Assembly (NCBI GenBank): GCA_000733355.1
Contig: JNVV01000001.1
Location: 774,208-838,207 of the forward strand
Direction of reading: 5' to 3'
Length of the DNA stretch: 64,000 nucleotides
Source of the DNA: Falciphora oryzae
Taxonomy: Eukaryota > Ascomycota > Sordariomycetes > Magnaporthales > Magnaporthaceae
Below are positions 24,188 to 34,350 of this stretch, in pieces. The notes beneath the pieces were generated by a model. It was given only the letters and a program-made list of their open reading frames with translations. It searched no databases and was not told the origin of the DNA. The position numbers and the translations under genes were made by a program. Each line of letters opens with the position of its first letter. Position 1 is the stretch's first letter.

Positions 24188-26207
24188 TTATGATGCTGGT
24201 ACCGAATTGCGGGAAGTCGGCCCTTGGAAGCTAGATGTCGCGGGATTGACATCCTGCATCTCCATTCCCTCCTTGGACTCAGCCACCATCTCGGACCGTT
24301 TCCGGGCAGCCAGCCGTTGGTCCCCTTCCACACGCTTTTCCTTGAAGCGGTAGTAGGTTGGGGGTCTTGGCCGGCAGAGCACCACGATCCAGTTCCGGAT
24401 CCAACTGCCCTGGGTGAAGGCCCGGTAGCGGTCCTTCTTCATGAACTTGTGCGAGTTCAGAAACTCGCGCGTGGTCTCCCCGCGCGCCATCAAGAAGACG
24501 TGGTACAGCATCAGGGCGGCTGGATAGAGGAACCCTATGAATCCGTAGATGACCAGGGCGAACGGGACCCTGAAATGATCAATAGCCTCACCGAACGAGA
24601 CGCTCTCTCTGCCCATGTACACCAGGATCTGGGTAAGCGACGCCCCCATGAGATAGCAGGCGAGCAGCGTGGTGGACGTGACGAATGCGAAGAAATATCG
24701 GTAGTTACGGCGCCCAACGCAGTTGTTGAGCCACACGCAGTGGTGGTCAGCCGTTTCTATACAATTGTCGCAGAGGCGGCAGTGGTGGGTACGGGGTGGC
24801 CTCCAGATATTGCAGGTCTTGCAGTACTTGGTTGGCACCTCCATCGCTGCCGTTGACGTCTCGGCTGACCGGATGAGTGTCCAGTCCGTGGTCGGTGGCC
24901 CGAGACGCAGAGGGTCCTCGTTCTCATCTGGAGGGGGAAATTGGTGGAGGTTTCGTGGGAGAATCTTTGGAGGTTTCGTGCCCATGTTAGTAGCTGCGCG
25001 AGGCAGATGTTTTGGCCACTCGCAGCAATGTTGGGGATAGACTTACCCCGGGATCGGATGAAGACGCATGAACGAATGACGAAAGACAGAGGAAGAAGAT
25101 ATAGGCAAACATGATGGGTACCGCTGGGTGAACATTGTCCCAGAGCCATGGAGCGCAAAAGGCGAAGAAGAGAATGGAGGGCACGACGACGAGAGAGCCC
25201 GTGGCGATATTCACTGGCTGCGAACGCGTATTCTGCAGTCGACCACCGAGACAGAAGACTGTGTTCCCCTCGAAATATTCAAAGTTGCGGCCGATCGCAA
25301 CAGCGATCTTATCCGCGCCAGACTTGGCATTGGCGTCAGTGGGTGCGGACGGGGTAAACTGTGGAGACGAGGCCCCGGACTCGAGCTTCTCGCCGCCCTG
25401 CATACTCCTGTTCGCGCCGCTCTGTGAGCCGTCGTTCCTGGCAGGGAGTAGGAAACTCGAGCGAAACGAGCGGGGAGTCCTGACCGGCGTGGGCAGACCA
25501 CTCCCCGGCTTATAGTTCTTGTCCACGCGAACGGTGAGGCCACCAGCATTGTCTCGTCCCTCGCTACGCATTCCCTGTAGCGGCCGAACACTCTCCGATA
25601 GGCTCCCAGTCGGGTAGTGACCATATGTGGGGCTAGTATTCGCCGTGATGCGATCGTACGTGCCAGGTTCCGTGAACTCGGTCCCCCTGGATGGTGGGGA
25701 CCGAGCGTCGGTGTCATCGATCGGCTGGGGTTGTTCGAGACGGGCGATCACTTGAGAGTTTGTTATGTCTGATGTGACGCTGCGACGGGACGTGGTGTGC
25801 GCGCCGTCGGGCATATCGTCCTCCACGCGACTATTACGGGCGAGAGCTGATGGACGAGCCGCTCCACGCTGGGCCTGCAGCTTTTGGGAGCTCATTGGTC
25901 GGAAGAAGGCGTGGGAGGTCAGGGATGGAACGTGGCTCCGGCTGACGGAGCTGCCAGGTCGCCCTATTGAAGAGCCCCCTATACTGCTGGCGGCAACGCT
26001 GCCACGCTTCGCCGTCAAGGCCTGGCGTAAAGGCATACTCTGGGTGCGTGAGGATACTCCAGTCTTTGCTGTCCCCGGTCGCGACGCGGCATCCGAGGCC
26101 AGCTGGCTGCGTCGGTTCCCAGGGACCTGCTGGAACTCGTTGTCCATGCCATCGTCAGAAGCGATATCCGTCATACGCGACGATATAATACTGGGTGGCC
26201 CAGCCAT
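24188..26207 (-). CDS. ERF2: Palmitoyltransferase Erf2 (DHHC family)
   Basis: Erf2 S-acylates Ras and other proteins at endomembranes, usually with Erf4. Exons are 26207-25047 and 24964-24188, giving 645 aa. The N-terminal 290 residues are a disordered Ser/Pro/Arg-rich region usual for filamentous fungi. Two membrane spans come next, then the joint SSDPG/ILPRNLHQF, a hallmark of the family. The cysteine-rich domain carries CKTCNIWRPPRTHHC and the catalytic DHHC at residues 460-463 (nucleophile Cys463). Two more membrane spans and a TTRE-like motif (GETTREFLNSH) follow. The intron is 82 bp and contains the branch site CTACTAAC. An in-frame ATG just inside the intron is not the start. Confidence 0.95.
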
Positions 26208-27358
26208 CTCGAATCAAAGAGATCTCCTCGATCTCAGAAAGCGGCTGCGGCACGTCGTGTGTCGGGCAGGACAGGTCGACGATTCGCTTCGTCTGGCTGC
26301 GGTCTCAGACTTGTCGGCGTCGATGTCGTCGGTCGTGTCTCGGCGAGGTGTTTGGTTGACCGTGTTTTTCGAACAAATTTTCGCGCGCATAGCGCGGGAG
26401 TGGGTAGAGGCGGTTTTCAAGGGTACCTGTCGAAAAATACGTATCGCGGATGACTGTTGGATATAACAACAGTGCGTGATGAGGATAAAGAACGGCCTGG
26501 CCGGTCGGTCGGTCTGTCGGTAGGCGAACTCGAAGGGTACGTAGCCGGTGGTCGTGTCAATCGCCAGCCAGAGGCGTTCTACGTATGGAGAGAGGTACCA
26601 GGCAATTCCGGCCGAGCCTATGTCAACCGTGCCAAAGGACGTCGGGTGGGAGTCGTCACACCTGGTGGTGGTATGCGTGTCGGAGGCCCAACGGGGAAAA
26701 GGAGTCGTCGGAATAGAAATCAAGAAACAGATGCGCCACGAACTGAGACTAAGGAGCGTGCGAAGAAAGGGAGGGAGTGCCGAGGTCGAACAACAGCCAG
26801 TTTGAGAATCCCGACGTTCGTTGTTGGACTTGGCCAGGGCCTGGTCATTTCGCGAAATGCGAAATGCATGAAGGTCAGGCTCATGCCAGGGGGCGCGCCC
26901 ACGTTATTGGACCACGGCTGGTGGTGCTAGGTTGCTGCAGCATGCACGGCCGACTCAGCCCGCGTTGAATCGAGAGCGTCCACAACATACATGGTAGCTG
27001 CATATCAGTAAAGTTGGGCCCCACCGCGGGCTGCATGAGGCGCCCCATTTGTTCGCACCAACGGCATATATATGGTAATCGGGGCCAGCAGAGCCATAGC
27101 AGGCTTTGATCGCTATATCGGGGCCCGATTTCCCTGCTCCCCTCGGTCAGGCTAGGCAACCACTGAAGGAAAGCTGCCCCAGGCATCGAGAGCCGCAATC
27201 GTCAATCGTACGAGCAAACGCACCTTTTGCCTTTGGCACTTCCGAACGCCCGCAACACATCCCACTCTGGCCTCGCAGATCCAATCGACCTCTCCGCTCC
27301 CCGACATCGCAGCCGCGACCCGAAAGTCGACCAATTGATCTAGTCCACCGCAGCCGAG
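26208..27358. other. Divergent promoter region, ERF2 and small mitochondrial protein
   Basis: This is a 1.15-kb region between two divergent start codons. Both promoters must lie here. ORFs at 26457-26930 and 26214-26723 are antisense to each other with no domain. No repeat was seen. Confidence 0.5.
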
Positions 27359-28040
27359 ATGGCGTCCGTCATCGCCCGCAGAGCGTTCACCACGACCGCG
27401 CGCAGGCTCGAGGCCGCTGCCGAGCCGGCGCTGAAGAAGCAGGGCAAGAAGGACCCGGAGCTGATTGTGCGTGTCAGCCTTTGGACAGACCGGCCGGGCG
27501 CAGGAACCGAGCGCCCTGTGCACCGGCCCGGCTATGCCCCGTCCCGGGATCACGGAGCCGACGGCTAACCTGTTGCACCTCGAGTGCATGTGCAGATCCT
27601 CGGCGGCATTATGGTGGCTGCTTTTGGCGGTGCTGGTCTTTACTTTGGTGAGATGGCGTCCCGTACTTGATGGAAGCGCTGCGGCCCCCTTTTCAGCGAG
27701 CTGACAGTTGTGGCGCTGTTGCGTCAGGCCGGTCTCCCACCACGTCCACGTCGGAGAGCAAAGTCCCGATGGCCGGCATGCCTTGGGAGACGGGCGCGGA
27801 GTCGGGCAAGTACCGCTACCACCCTGGAGGGGACTCTAGCGCTCCTCCCAAGGATGCTCCCAGTGCCGTCAACGTTGTGGTTGTGCCCAACGTCAACCTT
27901 CCCAAGGTGCGACAGCAATTCCTAGATATCTCGTATCTGCCCTGCTGCACCCGGAATCCTACTGACGTTTTCTCGTCCTTTCTCCCTCGCTCCAGGAGCT
28001 GCACGACAAGTACAACAAGTGGGGCAAGGAGGGATACTAG
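27359..28040 (+). CDS. Small mitochondrial single-span membrane protein, function unknown
   Basis: The 127-aa protein is built from four exons: 27359-27466, 27596-27647, 27728-27906 and 27996-28040. The N-terminus is Arg/Ala/Thr-rich and lacks acidic residues until Glu18 (MASVIARRAFTTTARRLE), a typical mitochondrial presequence. One hydrophobic span follows (ILGGIMVAAFGGAGLYFG, about 36-54). The rest is soluble, with GKYRYHPGGD, a VNVVVVPNVNLPK strand and a conserved-looking end HDKYNKWGKEGY. This layout fits an inner-membrane protein facing one compartment, for example an accessory subunit of a respiratory complex. I have the impression that similar proteins are widespread in ascomycetes, but I cannot name it. 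Each splice joint preserves frame and has a GT-AG pair. Confidence 0.82.
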
Positions 28041-29359
28041 ATCAAAGGATTTCGGGATAGTCCCGTGCTGCTTGTCTAGCTTGGGTCACGAAGAACAGGG
28101 GCAAAAATAGAAGGCAGACCCAGGGCTTCGACAGCCTGTAAATACTAACTATGGAGTGGAATCAATCCTGGTGGGTAACCTTACCTTCCACGTTGGATGG
28201 TGCAGTATCGATCCCAAGTCAGTCTGTTTGCATATGTGTTATACGTGCATGTGTAGGGCTTGGCAACATTTGGCTGTTTCCGTTGAAAGGAGGCCATATA
28301 TGACGGCTGATGTTGCTCTCCGGTTGATATTCTAGGCATGTTGATCTTGACTGACGCAATCACATCCTTTTGACAAATAATCGCCCGCGCTATGTGTTGA
28401 CGAGCGCTGATATGAATACCGACTTGGCTGGTAAGGGCCAAGGGTTTGTTTGGGAAATAAAGTGATCGTTCCTTGCATTACAAAGATAACCCATCGTAAA
28501 GCACGATATCAATTCCAGCTGCCTGTGGGCCTGTGCCATCGTCTGATTGGCGGATGGATAACTGTGTGGCCAATGGGCGGGCTAATGCGGACAAACGCAC
28601 GACCACGGACCTTGGATAGCCCGTCACCCTTAGGCTGCGTTACGTTACCCCATGCCCCCTCCTCTTAATGACGATCCTACGTGCCGTCAGCGTGTAGAAA
28701 ATAAAGAGGGGGGCATTTGGAGATACCAATCGATACCAGCGAGGCTCAACCCGCTTTTCCACCTACCCACTCGAGGAGACCCGTGATCTCAATACCGACA
28801 GTCACCAAAACTCGACGTCAGGTCGTAGGCTACAGAAATAGATGAATGATTGCCGGATCATCCGTCGTGCTTGTACCAGCATGGACGACTCGATGTCTCG
28901 CTGTCTCGAGATGCCTTCATTACCTGGGTGAGAAGGTACCCCCTACTATACACCTACGATAGGTACGAAAGAAGACAGGGGAAATGAACCGCGGTTATAA
29001 AGATATCAGTGCGTATCTGTTCATTCATTCATATCTACTGCGCCTGGCTACTGAAAGATGTAATGCCGTACCCATGCCACCAAACGCCGAGATTCCTCCA
29101 AGAAGGCGACGGTGTGCCGACGCCTGGGAGAACCTATGAAACTCCACACTCGTTTGCGAAACAAAGACAAGACTAAAAATTAACCCTATCGCCGGACCCG
29201 AGTATAGGGCCACCGATGGTGACCACCACCAGAGTCCTGTTTCTCCCCTTCTGCTGCCACGCCACTACGCTAGTTTGACTTGGTTTTTGCTTTGTTGTTG
29301 TTGCTGTTGTATTTTTCTTCGTCCTCTTTCGATGGACGATCCATCAGGTCCTTGTTGGC
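28041..29359. other. Convergent intergenic region
   Basis: This is a 1.3-kb region between the ends of the small mitochondrial gene and MET16. The AT-rich stretches flanking both stops are likely 3' UTRs; a GTT-repeat run at 29291-29308 sits just downstream of MET16. No gene was seen. Confidence 0.5.
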
Positions 29360-30358
29360 TCACGCCGAGCTGACGACCGGTGTGGGAGCGACAGCTGGTG
29401 ACGGAGAGGCTGCGGCCTCGGCTTGCTTCTTGGCCTCCTCGGCGAGCTTCGCCTGGCGGTCGGCCTCCTCGAGGAACTGGGCGTACCGGGACTTCTTGTT
29501 GTGGATGCCACACTCGGTCTTGGCCTGGCCCTTCCACCTGCCGGCCCGCTCGTCCTCGCCCGCGGCCACGGGGCTAGTCGAGTGCCAGTCGCCGACCGAC
29601 TTGTACCCCCTGTCGAGCAGCTCGTTGTAGGGCACCTCGTTGTCCGTGATGTACTGCTGCACCTGCTGGAACGACCAGGCCACGAGCGGGTTGATCTTGA
29701 TGACCCCGGTCTCGTCCTCGACCTCGATGACGGGGATGCTGTTGCGCTGCCCGCCCTGCGACCGGCGGCGGCCCGTTAGGACGGCGGCCACGCTCAGCTC
29801 CGAGTACGCCCGTTGCTGCGGCTCGACCTTGGCGACCCAGTCGTACCACTCGGAGCTCAGGTCGTACAGCTGTGCGCCGTACTGGGCCTCGAACTCGGCG
29901 ACGGTCTCGCAGCCGGCCGGCCGGAAGGTGTGGACCTTGAGGTTGGAGTAGCGCGCGCTGACCTTCTCGACCAGCTTGTACGTCTCGTCGAAGTGGTACA
30001 AGGTGTCGAGGAAGATCAGGTCCACGGGCCGCGACGACCCTGGGGACTCCTTCTCGATCTTGGACAGCATGTCCATGGTCACCAGGCCGGTCAGGCCGAA
30101 GGCCGTCGTCTGGTACAGGTTGGGGAACAGGGTGCGGCAGAAACGGAGTATGTCCATGGGGTGCATCTTCTCCAGCTGATCGTTGAGATGCCTCAGGTGC
30201 AGGGATGTGAGGGATATCTGGGGTAGAGATGGGGTGGATGAGGTGGCCGAGCCGTATCCAGACTCGACCTCGGCGGCGTCTTCGCTCTTGTTGTCCAAAG
30301 GCCGCAGCCTCGGCGAGGACTCTAGTGACGATGTCTGCGTCATCGTGACGGGGGACAT
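29360..30358 (-). CDS. MET16: Phosphoadenosine phosphosulfate (PAPS) reductase
   Basis: The enzyme reduces PAPS to sulfite with thioredoxin, in assimilatory sulfate reduction in the cytosol. The gene is intronless and codes for 332 aa. A Ser-rich leader of about 45 residues precedes the conserved domain. The nucleotide-binding loop reads TTAFGLTGL. LIFLDTLYHFDETY and FRPAGCETVAEF follow, then the PP-loop-type region LTGRRRSQGG. The catalytic cysteine is in KTECGIH near residue 290, followed by a charged Ala/Lys/Glu tail. It is transcribed away from SER2; sulfide and serine are the two inputs to cysteine, so the shared 2-kb spacer may matter. Family regulation is by sulfur-responsive bZIP factors (CYS3/MetR); no site was fixed here. 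Confidence 0.95.
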   Translation of the reverse strand: MSPVTMTQTSSLESSPRLRPLDNKSEDAAEVESGYGSATSSTPSLPQISLTSLHLRHLNDQLEKMHPMDILRFCRTLFPNLYQTTAFGLTGLVTMDMLSKIEKESPGSSRPVDLIFLDTLYHFDETYKLVEKVSARYSNLKVHTFRPAGCETVAEFEAQYGAQLYDLSSEWYDWVAKVEPQQRAYSELSVAAVLTGRRRSQGGQRNSIPVIEVEDETGVIKINPLVAWSFQQVQQYITDNEVPYNELLDRGYKSVGDWHSTSPVAAGEDERAGRWKGQAKTECGIHNKKSRYAQFLEEADRQAKLAEEAKKQAEAAASPSPAVAPTPVVSSA

Positions 30359-32400
30359 GGTGATACTGTTGGCTCAAGCAAGGGTCGGCTCGGGACCGTG
30401 GTTGTCGAAGGCTGGGCAGAAATAAATGAGGGTTCTTTGCCCCTCTGAAAGCAAGACCACGGCGATGCCTCCCCGGGCGACGTTGGGAACTGGCAGAGAA
30501 AAGGGGTTCGGTTGAGAGGCGTCAAGGTGTATTAGTGGACCAAGACTAGTGGTAACTGGAGTTGTGATAAGGTATAGTGGGCGAAGACAGGTCTGGAGGA
30601 GGAGAAGGAAGAGTGGGAGAAATAGGAGCAGCTTTGTAGGGGATGGGACAGGGCGGACGGGTAGGGTGGAAGTTTCGGGGTCGACGAGGTAGGTGGGCTT
30701 GGTGGGTTTGTAATGGCGATCCATCGATGGTGCACCGGCGTCTAGCGGACGGGCACGCAACTGGAGCGGTCGATACAGCCCCCAGGAGCCCAGAGCCGGA
30801 GGAGGGCGGGACTCGCGGTCAACACCCTGGCCTGGCACGCAGGGGATGCTCTACAGGGCTGGCGGCAAAGCAACGGACGGACGTGGGTTGGTAATCCAGC
30901 GCCGTTGCACCACGGCACGAGCTCATACGAAGTACCTACCTACTCGGCCGTCCTCCCAGTGCCCAGTCACGAATGTCTACGGGGGCAGTCATCGACAGCT
31001 GCCTGCCCTAGCACGAGCCGGGAGACAGGCTGCGTGATGGGACAGCCTGAGCACTCATCATGGATGACGGGACGGCACAGCCGCGGCGAGAACTGATGGG
31101 GTCAATGGGAGCCATCCGGGTAGATAGCCGGACAGGAACACAAGTAAGGTGCCCAGGGGGAGGTACCTCCCGGCTGGCCGCCTCTTACCCTAGCTCTAGG
31201 TAGGCTTGCCAACAGCCTGGTACAGGTGGACGGGGCAGGTTGCAGGCGAAGTAGTCGCAAAAAGAAGGAAAGAGAAAAAAGCACGCAATGCCGAACCAAG
31301 ACGAGACGGCCTCACAATAGAAGTCGACGATCACGACATTGGGCCTTTGTTGGGAAAGGTGGCTTCTCATTGGCTGGGGACTGGGGTTTTGGCCCAGAGA
31401 GGCAATAAGGCGTGAAGCCTGAGTCGGCATGGCAAAGGCGGGTGCGGATGTCGGGTGGCTGTCGGTGGAATTTTTTTTTTTTTTTTTTTTTTTTCCTTTC
31501 CGTCTCCCTCTGGCCCCTCCGCCGCCTTACCCTTCCGGTTTCAACAAAGATGGAACCTCGGCTGACAAAGACCATAACCAAAACCCCACCCGGTACGCGA
31601 TATTGAACTACGCCAAGCCGTGTGTCTCAGGCCCTATCTCGGTGGTCTAGCCAAGCTTCCGCGTCGTCTGTTGACTCGAGCTTGTCATTTGGACTCGGAG
31701 CGCTCCAGACACAAGCGGATGTAAGTCAAGACAGAGCCAGGTCAGAGCGACTCCGTAGAGTCTGACGTGCCTCGTACCAGGTTCCCGTGTGCAGGCGTCT
31801 GCCTGCCTGGATCTGCACAGTCGTCACTATCGGTTATTTGATGAGCTGCAGGTTGCTTCCGTCAGCAAAGGCGCCCGGGCAATTGCAGGTCTCCAGGTGT
31901 AGATCGATGGAACATGCAATTGCCAAAATTATGACCAGTCGAGCCGGCCATCTCCAGCTAATCTATCTGGGAGGCATCAACGCTGCGAGGCGGGTGCGAC
32001 AGAAACCCAGCCGCCTGCTCGCATGCAAATGGAAATGCATGACGTATGCTTGGCGCCGTCGGTCCAATCGATGCACGCCTGGCCGCTCGCGGAACCCATC
32101 TGCCCCTCCCATCCATCCATTTCCATCAACCCTCGCACATCGGCCATGGTGACAAAGCCGCGTCGGACAATCCGTTCCCAAGCAGAGGCACAGGCACAGG
32201 CACAGGCACCCCCAGGCGCCCTAGACAACCCGTCATAGTTACCTGGTACGCATCTTTAGGTGACGTGGTCTGCCTCCCAGGAGCCTTCTAGAAGCCTCCC
32301 TCCTTGGTGACGCTGTCAGCGCTGCCGCCGGGACCCCGGGACGCGACGCACGGGCGCGCACAAGGATCGGACCCCCTGAGCCCCTCCGCCCGCCGCCGTC
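30359..32400. other. Divergent spacer between MET16 and SER2
   Basis: This is a 2.0-kb region that must hold both promoters. It contains a T24 tract at 31471-31494 followed by a pyrimidine run, and a hexamer repeat (GGCACA units) at about 32183-32208. An antisense-strand ATG-initiated ORF at 30724-30374 (116 codons, Leu-rich in the middle) ends 15 nt before the MET16 ATG. It could be a leader ORF but has no support. Confidence 0.5.
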
Positions 32401-33909
32401 ATGGACGAGGCTACGGCCGCAGCCGCGCCCCGCGCCGGGCCGCCTCGCCCGCAGCTGTCTCCTAGCATGCGCAGCAACTCGTACTTGAGCGAGCATCAGC
32501 AGTACAGGCCTCCGGGGAAGCCCGAGAGCCACTACGGCATCGACACCGTCGTCGAGGACCTCGGCGGCCGCTCGCCGCCGAGGTCCTCACTGCCCTCGCG
32601 GCCCAGGCCCGTCTCCGTCTCGCTCCCAGCCTCGTTCAACGGCGTCCCGTCGCCTACCCACCCGCCGCGCGTGGTCGAGAGCGGCCTCAACCACGAGCTG
32701 TCCCACCCCAACTGTGCGCCCCAAAAAGGCTCCTCCACGAGCCGCCTCGCGGCCACTCTCCTCTACAGGTCTCCTGCCTCCCGCCCCCACCACCACCATC
32801 ATGCTCCTGCGCCCCCTTCAGCGTCGCCTGCTCCCCAGCCCTCCTCTCCGGCCGCCTCGGCCTCCCCTGAGGAGCCGTCAGAGATCCCGGCCAACATGGC
32901 ACCCACCACGGACCCGGCCGCGTTCCCGCTGGAGCCGCCCACGGCCGACGAGACGCTGGATCGGCTCTACGGCTCGTTCGTGTCGCCGCTCTGCGTGGCT
33001 GCATTCTTGCACCTCATGTCCACCTTCCCGCTGCCGCCGGGCTCGACCAATTTCACCAGCGCCCACCGCTGCCTCGACAGCCAGGAGCACCCCCTTGTCG
33101 TCGAGCTGACCCTCAACCCAGCGCCCTCGCCCAGCTACCTCGGGCTCGGCGACCTGCGCAAGCACGAGCTCATATACCGTTTCGAGCGCGAGTGGAACGT
33201 CGATGTTGTGCTGCAGATGGACACGGTCTGGCGCCGTCACCCCCGTCTTGTCGTCTTCGACATGGACAGCACCCTCATCGCCCAGGAGGTCATTGACCTC
33301 CTCGCCGCCACCGTCAAGGACCCTCCCGACCTGGCCGCCCGCGTCGCCGACATCACTCACAGTGCAATGCTGGGCGAGCTCGAGTTCGACGCCGCCTTCC
33401 GCGAGCGCGTCTCTCTGCTGCGCGGCCTGCCCGCCACCCTCTTTGACGACCTGCGCCCCATCCTCGACGTCACCCCGGGCGTCCCAGCCCTTATCCGTGC
33501 CCTAAAGCGCCTTGGCGTCCGCACAGCCGTCCTGAGCGGCGGCTTCCTCCCGCTGACTTCGTGGCTGGCCCGTGACCTAGGCATCGACCACGCCCACGCC
33601 AACGAAGTCTGCGTCGATGACGCTGGCAAGCTCACCGGCGAGGTCAAGGGACTCATAGTCGGAAAGGAGCGCAAGCGCGATCTGCTCCTGGAGATCGCCC
33701 GCAGCGAGGGTATCGCCCCTGAGCAGGTCGTTGCTGTCGGCGACGGAGCCAACGATCTGCTCATGATGGAGGCGGCCGGGCTCGGCGTCGCCTGGAACGC
33801 CAAGCCTCGTGTCCAAATGGAGGCGGATGCCAGGCTCAACAGTCAGAGTCTGCTGGATCTACTCTACCTGTTTGGCTTCACGAGCGAGGAGATTGCGCTA
33901 CTGTCCTGA
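32401..33909 (+). CDS. SER2: Phosphoserine phosphatase
   Basis: This is the last step of the phosphorylated serine pathway: phosphoserine to serine plus phosphate, in the cytosol. The gene is intronless and codes for 502 aa, longer than the yeast enzyme because of a disordered N-terminal region (about 1-170, Pro/Ser-rich with a five-His run). The HAD-type catalytic domain shows motif I DMDST at residues 287-291 (Asp287 nucleophile, Asp289 acid/base), a cap domain, motif II in LSGGF, a lysine in VGKERKRD, and motif III/IV in VGDGANDLLMM. An in-frame ATG at about residue 165 (NMAPTTDP) could start a short form of normal size. It is divergent from MET16. Confidence 0.95.
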   Translation: MDEATAAAAPRAGPPRPQLSPSMRSNSYLSEHQQYRPPGKPESHYGIDTVVEDLGGRSPPRSSLPSRPRPVSVSLPASFNGVPSPTHPPRVVESGLNHELSHPNCAPQKGSSTSRLAATLLYRSPASRPHHHHHAPAPPSASPAPQPSSPAASASPEEPSEIPANMAPTTDPAAFPLEPPTADETLDRLYGSFVSPLCVAAFLHLMSTFPLPPGSTNFTSAHRCLDSQEHPLVVELTLNPAPSPSYLGLGDLRKHELIYRFEREWNVDVVLQMDTVWRRHPRLVVFDMDSTLIAQEVIDLLAATVKDPPDLAARVADITHSAMLGELEFDAAFRERVSLLRGLPATLFDDLRPILDVTPGVPALIRALKRLGVRTAVLSGGFLPLTSWLARDLGIDHAHANEVCVDDAGKLTGEVKGLIVGKERKRDLLLEIARSEGIAPEQVVAVGDGANDLLMMEAAGLGVAWNAKPRVQMEADARLNSQSLLDLLYLFGFTSEEIALLS

Positions 33910-34350
33910 CTCGATCAGAAGACCATGTAGGGGGAGGGGCAGACGGTCCGCGTTGGATGTGCTGAGAAATAGCGCCTAATGCACACCCGCCACGCGCGCA
34001 GCATTCCAGTTAGACGGCAAGTAAAGCGATAGAGAGCATAGGTTAACTAGGTATCTATATCACTTCGAACGTTTGAATTTGGAAATGATAAAGAGTCGCT
34101 ACTCGCTATCTGCGCCAGGGTCGCCGCGACTGCGTGGGCTCAGCTAGAAGAAAGATCCAAGAAATTCCATGACCACGAAGGCCCCAACCACAGGAATAGA
34201 ACGAATATTTGCACCGAGGAAAAAGAAAGAAGAAGACAAGAAGAAGACGGAAGAAGACCCTCGGACACCAAAACGATATCTAAAAATATACATATACCAT
34301 TTGAAGTATCCACACCAGCGAAGCCTCGTGGTAAGTCTCGCGTCGGGCAA
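33910..34350. other. Short convergent spacer
   Basis: This 441-bp spacer lies between the stop codons of SER2 and the AT-hook-like gene. It includes a purine tract at about 34215-34260 on the plus strand, possibly a 3' UTR element. Nothing else was seen. Confidence 0.5.

Noticed and set aside
24970..24985. ATG start for a short Erf2 at 24985
   Set aside because: It lies inside the intron between branch site and acceptor; splicing to ATTCTCCCACG restores the conserved SSDPG/ILPRNLH joint.
30374..30724. Leu-rich 116-codon ORF ending just before MET16
   Set aside because: It has no similarity that I recognise. It could be an upstream ORF, but there is no evidence of translation.
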